Assembly (NCBI GenBank): GCA_964598845.1
Contig: CAZRDM010000010.1
Coordinates: forward strand, 1-64,000
From: FEN-987 sp964598845
GTDB taxonomy: Archaea; Thermoproteota; Bathyarchaeia; 40CM-2-53-6
Reading direction: 5' to 3'
Length of the DNA stretch: 64,000 bases
Each line of letters begins with the position of its first letter. Positions within the stretch are counted from its first letter, which is position 1. The notes under the pieces are model-generated. The model did not search any database. It saw only the letters and a list, made by a program, of their open reading frames with translations, and was not told where the DNA came from. Position numbers and translations under genes: made by a program. Shown here piece by piece: positions 15,596-23,157 of the stretch.

Positions 15596-17302
15596 CTACT
15601 TGGTCTTTATCATGCCATTCTCAATCAAGAGGAGTTCAGAGGACGGAGCGTTCAATGCTCCGAGCGGACATCCGCATCCAGCAGCATGCCCTTTCCCTTT
15701 CCTTAGGGTGCCCTTATACAATCCCTGCTCAAGCGTTGTCCTATGCTCGCTCTCCCATTGTTCGATGGGGATTCCGTACTTGGGTTGGATCGCATCCCTG
15801 TACCATTCTGGGATGACGTTGAACGCGCAGAAAGGTATGATCCTGAGGTCGGGGCTCAGGTAGTGGATGTCGCATCTTCGCAGACGTTCTTCATCATGAT
15901 TGTACTTGTCCATGAAGTGCATCATGCCGAGGAACATTGACTTGTGGTGGAATGCTCCTAGCGAGGAGTAGTCGTTCTTCACAAGAGCGTTGAAGAGTAG
16001 TTTGCTCAGGGCCAATCCCTTAGGTTGCCTGCTTCTATCTATGAAGGATCCGATTTTCGCAAGTACTTTCGCTATCACGATGTACTTGTTCTTGCCTGCC
16101 TTGAGTTCATCGGCCTTCTCTTCCAAGTATTCAAGTAGGCCTTCAAGATCAACGAATGATGCAATTGGTACGAGTTTGTCGTCTTCTTTGAATACGTAAG
16201 TTCCTGCACCGCATGCGAAGTGGATTGACAACTCGTAGCGTGGTCGCTTCGTCAACGCTTCCACAAAGTGAGTGATTGGGACGCAGCTAGGGACTGGGAA
16301 CCAAGACTCCCTAGAGACCTCCCCGTTCGTCTGCTCCTCGATTCGTTCGATGCAGTCAGGGATTGTTATTCGATACTTCTCACGTTCAGATCTTGTCAAT
16401 CTGCCCGTTAGTGACACTGGTTGAAAGTTGACGGCATGAATGACATCCATATTCCTCTGGCCAAATCTAATGAGCGCACCAAGTTCATGGTCGTTGACGC
16501 TCTTGATGACTGTTGGAACGAGGACGACACCCAACCCGACCTTCCTAGAATTCTCGATTGCAATCGGGGCTTCCCAATGGTTCTTGGGATTGGTTCTTGG
16601 AGTGACTCCGTCGAAACTCATGTAGACCGTGTTGACACCTGCTTCTCTAACCCTTCGTGCCAAGTCTGGGTCAAGAGCCAAGTTGATTGCGTTGCTGTTC
16701 AGTTGAATGTGTTCGACGCCTTCCTCCTTACAGATTCTGACAATGTCAGCCAAGTCCTCTCTTAGGGTGGGTTCCCCACCAGTGATCTGAATCGCGTTGC
16801 CCGGTACCGGCCTCTCTGCTCGGAGTACTTTGACCATCTCACGTATTCTCTCAAGGGATGGCTCATAGACATACGCTCCCTCAACTCCTTTCTTGGCGTA
16901 GAAGAAGCAGTACCAGCATGTCAGATCGCAGCGGTTCGTGATGACTAGATTGGTTAACCCTGAGTGGCTCAGGTGACTTGTGCAGAGTCCACAGTTCGTC
17001 GGGCAGGCGCATTTCTCCAATGGGACGTTCGGGTTCTCGATACCTTTACCGTTATGCGTGAACTCTGCGAACTTGTAGTACATATCGGCTGAGCCGAAGT
17101 AGAGTTCTTCTATCTCGCCATGTTCGGGGCAAGTCTTAGCCATCCAAATTTTGCCGTCGCGATCAAACACAGTAGCGGGAAGAATCCTGTTACAGACTGG
17201 GCAGATGCTTCTCGTTTCCCGGATTAGCTTACTCTCAACCATTTCTATCTGAATGGTTTCCAGTTTTACCACCGTGTTAGGTGAACTATCCGACCGGTTC
17301 AT
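15596..17302 (-). CDS. Radical SAM protein, probable tetraether lipid synthase (Tes-like)
   Basis: 568 residues from ATG 17302; a longer reading to 17410 adds 36 unconserved residues. The N-terminal Cys pairs C34/C37 and C58 (CPEHG), the cluster C98-x-C100-x3-C104-x2-C107, the radical SAM motif CDLTCWYC (C125, C129, C132) and a C-terminal GCGCPLG suggest several iron-sulfur sites. This layout matches the archaeal MJ0619/MA_1486 group; the latter type joins phytanyl chains of two diethers into GDGT tetraethers. Related proteins were earlier called pterin methyltransferases. Its neighbour is a geranylgeranyl reductase. The exact reaction is inferred from family and context. Confidence 0.75.
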   Translation of the reverse strand: MNRSDSSPNTVVKLETIQIEMVESKLIRETRSICPVCNRILPATVFDRDGKIWMAKTCPEHGEIEELYFGSADMYYKFAEFTHNGKGIENPNVPLEKCACPTNCGLCTSHLSHSGLTNLVITNRCDLTCWYCFFYAKKGVEGAYVYEPSLERIREMVKVLRAERPVPGNAIQITGGEPTLREDLADIVRICKEEGVEHIQLNSNAINLALDPDLARRVREAGVNTVYMSFDGVTPRTNPKNHWEAPIAIENSRKVGLGVVLVPTVIKSVNDHELGALIRFGQRNMDVIHAVNFQPVSLTGRLTRSEREKYRITIPDCIERIEEQTNGEVSRESWFPVPSCVPITHFVEALTKRPRYELSIHFACGAGTYVFKEDDKLVPIASFVDLEGLLEYLEEKADELKAGKNKYIVIAKVLAKIGSFIDRSRQPKGLALSKLLFNALVKNDYSSLGAFHHKSMFLGMMHFMDKYNHDEERLRRCDIHYLSPDLRIIPFCAFNVIPEWYRDAIQPKYGIPIEQWESEHRTTLEQGLYKGTLRKGKGHAAGCGCPLGALNAPSSELLLIENGMIKTK

Positions 17303-17410
17303 TTTGAGCCATATTAACGGTTTCCAAACCAAAACGAAGGTGAAAAGTGTGGTCGGAACTGGAGATCTGAGAGGAGACACCTCCGTTGCGGACGCATCTC
17401 GCAGTCCCAT

Positions 17411-17950
17411 ATGAAAGGTAAACCATTTCTCGACGACAAAAGCACCCCTGTAGGCCGGCTGATGCTAGTGACTGAAAGAGCAAAGACACCAAGTGAATCC
17501 GCTACCACGATGGTCCGCGTTATGATGCCCATGGACGCCAACCTTTCAGGTAACGTCTTTGGGGGGACTATTCTGAGACTGATCGATGAGACGGCTTCGA
17601 TAGTGGCTTTCAAGCATGCAAGAAGCAACGTTGTTACAGCGTCCATTGACCGTATGGATTTCTACTCTCCGGTCTACATCGGGGACCTACTGCGCCTGAA
17701 CGCCTCAATTAACTACGTCCACAGAACCTCTATGGAGATCGGTGTTCGGGTAGAGGCTGAGAACCCACTTACGGGCGAGGTGCGACACACAGGCACTTGC
17801 TTTCTCACTTGCGTTGCCCTCGACAAGAATGGAAAGCCAACACCTGTTCCACGACTAGTTCCGGAAACTGAGGAAGAGAAACGACGTTGGGCTGAAGCCG
17901 AATCAAGACGTAAGATCAGATTACAGCAGATAGGAAGACGTGAGAACTAG
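17411..17950 (+). CDS. Acyl-CoA thioesterase (hotdog fold, YciA/BFIT type)
   Basis: A 179-residue single-hotdog protein. MMPMDANLSGNVFGGTILRLIDETAS contains the conserved N-x-x-G-x-x-F-G-G helix with the catalytic Asp/Glu region, and FYSPVYIGDLLRLNASINYV the central strands. The family hydrolyses acyl-CoA thioesters. It is divergent from the Tes-like gene, with 108 bp between the starts. ATG 17411 is used; a later start near residue 18 (MLVTERAK) would remove an unconserved leader. Confidence 0.85.
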   Translation: MKGKPFLDDKSTPVGRLMLVTERAKTPSESATTMVRVMMPMDANLSGNVFGGTILRLIDETASIVAFKHARSNVVTASIDRMDFYSPVYIGDLLRLNASINYVHRTSMEIGVRVEAENPLTGEVRHTGTCFLTCVALDKNGKPTPVPRLVPETEEEKRRWAEAESRRKIRLQQIGRREN

Positions 17951-18391
17951 CGAATTAGGCCGGCAGATCAAGTTGAGTCATCGCTCGGAAAACTTCAAGA
18001 AAGAAGTGTGGATACGCAGCATGCCTCGGTTGAAGCAGCAATCATCGGAGTTGTAATCAGCTTTGATGACATAGAAAATAGGGCATGAGTAACCGTACTC
18101 GATATTGATCTAGAGCGCTTTATCGGTCACGATGCAAGCTCCAATTCTTGAAGAGCAAGGACTTCAAAGGAAAAGTCATTGGGGTGGAAACTGATTTTCT
18201 AGTTGTGAAGTCCGAGGAGCGCCCGCTTGGTCTTGGTCAAGGTAGCCAAGTCGTAATCGAGGATTAACCACGATCGGACATCTCTCTTAGACGAGAAGCG
18301 GGAAATCCTCCTGTAGGGGGACTTATAATACAGGATGCGAACGCAGTAGTTGCGTTTACCAAGTGGCAGGCGCGCGACCGAGGCTGAGTAG
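17951..18391. other. Gene-poor stretch with one possible 39-codon ORF
   Basis: No recognisable gene fills this 441-bp gap. One short frame, TTG 18148 to TAA 18267 on the + strand, would encode a 39-residue peptide with a protein-like composition (KGKVIGVETDFLVVK, LGLGQGSQVVIED), reminiscent of a small beta-barrel such as PRC, but it may equally be the end of a decayed gene. A TATA-like TTATAATAC near 18329 probably serves the PadR gene. Confidence 0.35.
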
Positions 18392-18745
18392 TTGATTCGT
18401 AACATTGAGAAAGACTGGCGCGAGCGAGTTGTCAAGAACAATCTTGACCTTATCATTCTCAGACTCCTTCGGTCCAAACCTCGGTGGGGATATGAAGTCA
18501 ACATGGCTATACGCGACAAGTTTCGAGTATACCTCAGCGCAGGTACACTCTACCCTCTCCTCCACTCTCTGGAGGAGGATGGGCACATCCAAGGAGAGTG
18601 GGAATCTGAGAAAGGAAGGGGGAGGAGGATCTACAAAATCACCGAGACCGGCATACAGTTTCTCGAAGCTGGGGAACGATCCACCTTAGAATTGGCGCGT
18701 CTAATTCAGAGCGAAGCTTCGCAATCCGCGAACAAGGAATCGTAG
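18392..18745 (+). CDS. PadR-family transcriptional regulator
   Basis: A 117-residue winged-helix protein from TTG 18392. The PadR core is clear: LDLIILRLLRSKPRWGYEV, LSAGTLYPLLHSLEEDGHI, and the wing GRGRRIYKITETGIQFLE. The C-terminus ends in a short helix that would dimerise. It is encoded just upstream of the signal peptidase gene (54 bp), and may regulate it or the neighbouring surface genes; this is inference. Confidence 0.88.
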   Translation: MIRNIEKDWRERVVKNNLDLIILRLLRSKPRWGYEVNMAIRDKFRVYLSAGTLYPLLHSLEEDGHIQGEWESEKGRGRRIYKITETGIQFLEAGERSTLELARLIQSEASQSANKES

Positions 18746-18799
18746 GGAATTCGAAAGCAATATCAATAGACGATAGACCCTCGGAGCTAAGATTTCACC

Positions 18800-19369
18800 T
18801 TGAAAGACGGAAATGCCATCTCGAAGGCAGTCAGCTTCTTCAGGAAGAATCCTGTTGCACGTGTTCTGTTAGTCATCGCTATCCTATTTGCTGCAACCTA
18901 TGGCAGTGTGGAGGTCTTGCGTCTCGCACTGGGCACCGAGTCACCACTAATGGTTGTGTCCTCAGAGAGCATGATTCCCACATTGAACGTCGGAGACATC
19001 ATCCTAGTCCGGGGTATCGACCCGCGAGACGTGACTGTGGACACGATAATCATTTTTCACAGTCCGAACGACTGGGATATGCCGATCGTTCACCGCGTCG
19101 TCGCAGTCGAAAATGCAGGGAGTTCTGTCTTCTTTAGAACGAAAGGAGATCACAACCCCGTTCCCGACAGTTGGATCGTCCCGGACCAAAACCTCATGGG
19201 AGTCTACGTAGGGAAGATCCCATACGTTGGAATTATCAGTCTCGAGTTACGCGGTCCTATAGGTGTGACGCTCATAGTCCTGCTAGTCGCTCTCATAGTG
19301 GCGATCGAGTATAACGAATCCAAGTCCTCGCAGCCTAAGGGTGGACCTAGTTTCAGTCGCCCGTCGTGA
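18800..19369 (+). CDS. Signal peptidase I, archaeal/ER (Sec11-like) type
   Basis: A 189-residue membrane protein from TTG 18800. A transmembrane helix (residues 21-41) precedes the catalytic Ser in SSESMIPTL (S57). The bacterial Lys is replaced by His (IVHRVVAV, H98), and Asp residues follow in KGDHNPVPD, as in archaeal and eukaryotic Ser-His-Asp signal peptidases. A second membrane helix is near the C-terminus. It would process the exported proteins encoded over the next 10 kb. Its end overlaps the Lrp-type gene tail to tail by 17 bp. Confidence 0.9.
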   Translation: MKDGNAISKAVSFFRKNPVARVLLVIAILFAATYGSVEVLRLALGTESPLMVVSSESMIPTLNVGDIILVRGIDPRDVTVDTIIIFHSPNDWDMPIVHRVVAVENAGSSVFFRTKGDHNPVPDSWIVPDQNLMGVYVGKIPYVGIISLELRGPIGVTLIVLLVALIVAIEYNESKSSQPKGGPSFSRPS

Positions 19370-19613
19370 CCAGTTCTCCAACTATGGCCGTGTGGGTCCG
19401 CAAGACTCCGCTTAATGTTTGAATTCTTTCTCTGACGATACCCGTCAGGCCATTGATGTCCGGCGCCTCAAAGGCGATTATGTCGAACATCCCCGTAACT
19501 GGATGAGCCGTCTTAACACCTTCAATTCCAGATATCTGTTCGGTGAGCGTTCTTGATTTCCTTGGGGCTATCTTGATGAGCACGTAAGCCCCGATCTTTC
19601 TCCTTTCAACCAT
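19353..19613 (-). CDS. Stand-alone Lrp/AsnC ligand-binding (RAM) domain protein
   Basis: An 86-residue protein with only the alpha-beta RAM domain: AYVLIKIAPRKSRTLTEQI, GVKTAHPVTGMFDIIAFEA and LRTHTAIVGELV. The helix-turn-helix of full Lrp proteins is absent. Such single-domain proteins bind amino acids or other small ligands and may pair with HTH proteins. A paralogue lies at 52506. Confidence 0.85.
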   Translation of the reverse strand: MVERRKIGAYVLIKIAPRKSRTLTEQISGIEGVKTAHPVTGMFDIIAFEAPDINGLTGIVRERIQTLSGVLRTHTAIVGELVTTGD

Positions 19614-19662
19614 GGCGTCTCGTCAGTTGACTCCTATTCACTCGCGTAATATGCACTTAGGC

Positions 19663-21618
19663 CTACAGTGGTGCTGTTTGGACTTGAGTTCTCCGTTTGA
19701 GGATAAGCCAAGCTACTGCGAAGCCAACAATCAAGCCAACTGCAACTCCGACAGTCACATACATTGCGTAGGCGATACTCGGTTGCACCATTGATCCTCC
19801 GGGCACTAACACTAAGCCACTCAGTGCACTCCTTGCAGTGTTATCGGCTCTAAGAACTGCCCGCAACGCTTCCACATAGTTCATCTGAGAATACTTGGCG
19901 TCAACCTCCCTGAGCTGACTCCCTATCAGATCCACCACATCATTGCTCGTCCCTCCTTCCTTCAACTGCTCTAGCAGCGATTGGACTTCTACGTATATCT
20001 GATTCACATGAGCTCGCCGAATGGCATCTTTATCCGATTGTCCAAATACGTAGTCCCACGTGTAATAGCCCATTGCTGAGACTGTGAAGTCGCCAATGTC
20101 CCCAAACTGGTGTGGATGGGCCAGTCCAATCATATGTCCTGCTTCATGGATCACAGTTTGAGTGAAACCGTAACCCTTCTTCGGTTGAACTGGAGATACG
20201 TAGTAACCACGCTGGAACTGACGCTGACTCAATGACACAAGCGCCAGATCTCCCAAGGCCACACCAAGTAGAGAACTGTTCTCCGGGTCTTGATGCTGGA
20301 TTACCCATTTGTACGTGAAGGTGAAGAGCGTGTCCTCGCTAAAAGCGAACGCGAATATCGGAACAGTGAACTCGGATCTGTCGCGGTGAAAATTCTGTTC
20401 GAAGACTTTGATGTTCTCTTGAAGGTACTTGTAGACCGGTCGGGCATCTATTATACCATACTGCAAAGGTTCAGCGAAGACCGTGCCGAATGTGTACGAG
20501 TCGGTGAACTTGTAGTTTGATCCAATTACTCCTACCAAGTCAGGATATTTTGACAGGTCTTCAAACTGGACTGAAACCTCGATTTCTGAGTAGGGTAACA
20601 GATCTTCGAATGCCGCCTTGATCTTGTTTGGGTTTATGGTGGACCTTATGTTCACTTCAGCTCTTTCTTGAGCCGTTCGATTATCGAATACGTGTATGTC
20701 GAATGTGTACTTCTCGGAGTAGGTGGGAGTGTATACGTAGAACGGTGTTATCAAATTCCAGGTTGCCTGAAAGATATAGTCGGAAAGATATTCTGTGAAC
20801 CATGTTCTTCCGAAAGAGGTCTGAAGATCGATTCGATTATCCTTCAGGACAATCTGGAGGGGCAGGTCTTCCCAGGGACTCCAGAAGCTAGGTCCTGCGC
20901 TCAAATCGTGGAACGAAAATCTGTGGACCCCGCCCCAGCCGGTCATGAAGTCCCGGAACCTCAGTTGGTAATCGAGATCAGAATCACGGTATTGAACGGA
21001 GTAATAGTGACCTGTCCCACTTGGCTGATCGTTTCTATTCTCACTCAGGAAATCCTTGTAATACTCGAAATCGTAAGATGGAAGTTCGGGCAGGTTAAGA
21101 AACATTAAGGTCCATCCGTCCGAGGGAAAACCTCCCACATCCTGCTGGTTCTTGTATAACCAATCCTCAACCTGGTTCGCGTCGTAGGCGACGTACTTGA
21201 AACTGTAGAAGTTGCCGCTCGATACGTAGCCTGATGGTTCGGCTACGTAGTAGTAGAACCAAGGATTCGGCCCTTCACGGGATATCTCGATGCTCTCCAG
21301 GAACGACACAAGTCTTGCTTTGAACGCGTCGCTTGCGAAGGCGAAGTTGTAGTCGATGGTGTAAACTACTCCCGTCAGGTACGGTTGCGGGCTTAGGACC
21401 TGTTCATAGGTCGTCGTCGGAAGGCTGAAGTTCCATTTCATGTAGTCGATATTCACGAGTGCAGGATCTATGCCGACGAAAACAACCTTGACAGGTATTG
21501 TGACTTCCCGCTTTATCGCAACTTGTGCGTTAACCGGAGCGATTACGGTTTCACTCGGGCCGAGTCCGAGAATCAAGACGCTCAGAACTAGGAGAGCGGC
21601 TAATGGTCTATTCTTCAA
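19663..21618 (-). CDS. Exported membrane-anchored metalloprotease-like protein
   Basis: A 651-residue protein from TTG 21618. The N-terminus is a signal peptide (LAALLVLSVLILGLG). The zinc motif HEAGHMIGLAH at residues 491-501 fits the HExxHxxGxxH of metzincins and related families. The C-terminus has a membrane helix (YVTVGVAVGLIVGFAVAWLIL) and a basic tail KRRTQ. A helical segment with LLEQLKEGG precedes the anchor. The 450 residues before the motif are Tyr/Phe-rich and not recognised. It is likely a cell-surface peptidase; activity is inferred from the motif alone. Confidence 0.75.
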   Translation of the reverse strand: MKNRPLAALLVLSVLILGLGPSETVIAPVNAQVAIKREVTIPVKVVFVGIDPALVNIDYMKWNFSLPTTTYEQVLSPQPYLTGVVYTIDYNFAFASDAFKARLVSFLESIEISREGPNPWFYYYVAEPSGYVSSGNFYSFKYVAYDANQVEDWLYKNQQDVGGFPSDGWTLMFLNLPELPSYDFEYYKDFLSENRNDQPSGTGHYYSVQYRDSDLDYQLRFRDFMTGWGGVHRFSFHDLSAGPSFWSPWEDLPLQIVLKDNRIDLQTSFGRTWFTEYLSDYIFQATWNLITPFYVYTPTYSEKYTFDIHVFDNRTAQERAEVNIRSTINPNKIKAAFEDLLPYSEIEVSVQFEDLSKYPDLVGVIGSNYKFTDSYTFGTVFAEPLQYGIIDARPVYKYLQENIKVFEQNFHRDRSEFTVPIFAFAFSEDTLFTFTYKWVIQHQDPENSSLLGVALGDLALVSLSQRQFQRGYYVSPVQPKKGYGFTQTVIHEAGHMIGLAHPHQFGDIGDFTVSAMGYYTWDYVFGQSDKDAIRRAHVNQIYVEVQSLLEQLKEGGTSNDVVDLIGSQLREVDAKYSQMNYVEALRAVLRADNTARSALSGLVLVPGGSMVQPSIAYAMYVTVGVAVGLIVGFAVAWLILKRRTQVQTAPL

Positions 21619-21677
21619 AACGGAACCTCCGATTGTCAGATTGACTTAGCGTGGGTGTGCCTTGTGGTTTAACAACT

Positions 21678-22238
21678 TTACTCGTATGTTATCAGAACCT
21701 TCTCTTCGAGAGTGTCCTGAAGTTTGGTAACGGCTCGATGAACTTCAGCTTCCTTTTTCGCGCCTGTGCAGACAAGTTTGCCGCTTGCGAAGAGTAGTAT
21801 GACCACTTTGGGATCGTCCATTCGATAAATCAAGCCTGGAAACTGCTCGGGCTCGTACATGGTGCGCTTCAGTGAGTAAGTTGATTTCTCCAAATCTATG
21901 TAACCCCCCAGTCCGGCCGATGCGACAATGTTCTGGATTTGAATCTCAGGTTTGCCTAGGATCACTATGCCATTTCTCTTGAGCTCATCGACGACCTTCA
22001 TGACCGCTTTCCGAGCCTGCCGTTCGGATTTGGCGCCGGTGCAGACCATCTTGCCTGAGCTGAAGATCAGGGTCGCGGTTTTGGGTTTCTTCAAACGGTA
22101 GACGAGGCCTGGAAACTGTTCGGGACGGTATTCGACGCCAGGGAAGACGCGGACTATCGAATTCAGATCGATATTCTGGTGAAGGGTTGCCGAAGCAACG
22201 ACATTCTCGATGTTGATGAAAGCTTTCTTGCCAGGCAG
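21678..22238 (-). CDS. tbp: TATA-binding protein, with apparent CTG start
   Basis: The protein has two TBP repeats: FINIENVVASATL...YRPEQFPGLVYRL, TATLIFSSGKMVCTGAK, then IQNIVASAGLG, YEPEQFPGLIYRM and VVILLFASGKLVCTGAK. The first ATG (22094) falls inside repeat 1 and would remove an essential part of the saddle. Reading upstream, the frame stays open to a TAA, with no ATG, GTG or TTG; the only near-cognate start is CTG 22238-22236, giving 186 residues, the normal archaeal length. TBP nucleates transcription at TATA boxes with TFB. Other TBP copies may exist elsewhere in the genome. Confidence 0.9.
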   Translation of the reverse strand: MPGKKAFINIENVVASATLHQNIDLNSIVRVFPGVEYRPEQFPGLVYRLKKPKTATLIFSSGKMVCTGAKSERQARKAVMKVVDELKRNGIVILGKPEIQIQNIVASAGLGGYIDLEKSTYSLKRTMYEPEQFPGLIYRMDDPKVVILLFASGKLVCTGAKKEAEVHRAVTKLQDTLEEKVLITYE

Positions 22239-22246
22239 TTATGCCA

Positions 22247-22298
22247 CCTTATATAAGGAAGGTTTGCGGACCCGGTAAACCCCCTCGATATATAAGGC
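22247..22298 (-). promoter_or_regulatory. Tandem TATA boxes upstream of tbp
   Basis: On the reverse strand a TATA element CCTTATATAT lies near 22297-22288, and a palindromic CCTTATATAAGG at 22258-22247, only 9 bp before the CTG start. The outer box is at the right distance for a promoter. The inner palindrome lies where the initially transcribed region should be, so TBP binding there could block transcription; autoregulation is inference. Confidence 0.5.
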
Positions 22299-22381
22299 CT
22301 TTTAAAGCCCGGACTAGTCCTGCTGGCCGATGAATTACTGATTCTTGGTTCGCTAGCTTGCGAACGCCCTTCGTGAAATCT

Positions 22382-22945
22382 CTAGTGAGAAAAAGTCGAT
22401 GGAGAAACCCGTCCTATCCTCTTACGAAGTGCGGCTGCAGCAACGAGCGCAGCCACTAGGGATGCGATGAGCGGTAGACTGTAACTTGGATACTCCGGAA
22501 TCGGTGTGATCCAGTCAACAGTAACCAGCGCACTACCAACATTCCCCACATTATCATAAGCTACCACAACAACCGTGTACGATCCCGGTGTAGCGTAGGC
22601 GTGGTATCTGACATCACTCACCCTGCTTTGGCAGCAGTAAGGCACATCCAGAAAGGCTCCGTCGCCGAACTGCCAAACGAGTTTCGTAATCCAGAGCCCT
22701 GGGAATGTTGTCGCTGAAACGCCGAAAGAATAGGCCTGTGGTGGTGGATTCGTGAGTTGAATCGAGTCGAAGTAAACGTGCACGACACCCGCGGTCGTCA
22801 TGGGGTAAATGGAAGTGGTAGTTACGGTGAAGGATACGCTGGTAGTGACCTGAGATACATTGGCAACTGCAGAAGGACCGAGGCTTGCTAAGCCTAGTGC
22901 AGCGGCCAAGACAATGCTGAGACTGACCAAAGACTGAGAATTCAA
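22382..22945 (-). CDS. Exported PKD-domain protein with C-terminal anchor
   Basis: A 187-residue protein with a signal peptide (LVSLSIVLAAALGLASL). The middle holds a PKD-like fold: VWQFGDGAFLDVPY, then YATPGSYTVVVVAYDNVGN. It ends in PIPEYPSYSLPLIASLVAALVAAAALRKRIGR, split here as motif, membrane helix and basic tail. PKD domains mediate adhesion or spacing on archaeal surfaces. The P-E-Y-P motif before the anchor resembles the C-terminal signals of archaeal surface proteins and the IPGFP motif of the two neighbours. Confidence 0.78.
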   Translation of the reverse strand: MNSQSLVSLSIVLAAALGLASLGPSAVANVSQVTTSVSFTVTTTSIYPMTTAGVVHVYFDSIQLTNPPPQAYSFGVSATTFPGLWITKLVWQFGDGAFLDVPYCCQSRVSDVRYHAYATPGSYTVVVVAYDNVGNVGSALVTVDWITPIPEYPSYSLPLIASLVAALVAAAALRKRIGRVSPSTFSH

Positions 22946-23157
22946 CGTGATTCGCGGATGGTCTTTGAAAGTGTGAAGATAAACCTACCCGCAAAAAGAC
23001 GCAAATCCATGTTAGTTTCCTGTGTGCCTAAACCTGCAAGTTAACAGTCCGTTGCGCAGACAACGGGTAAACAGAAACGTTTGCGAGCTGAGGCTATTTG
23101 GATTGTTTTCCTAACTCTCGCTATTCCGGAGCCAAAAGAAAGAAGAATTGGGTCGAG

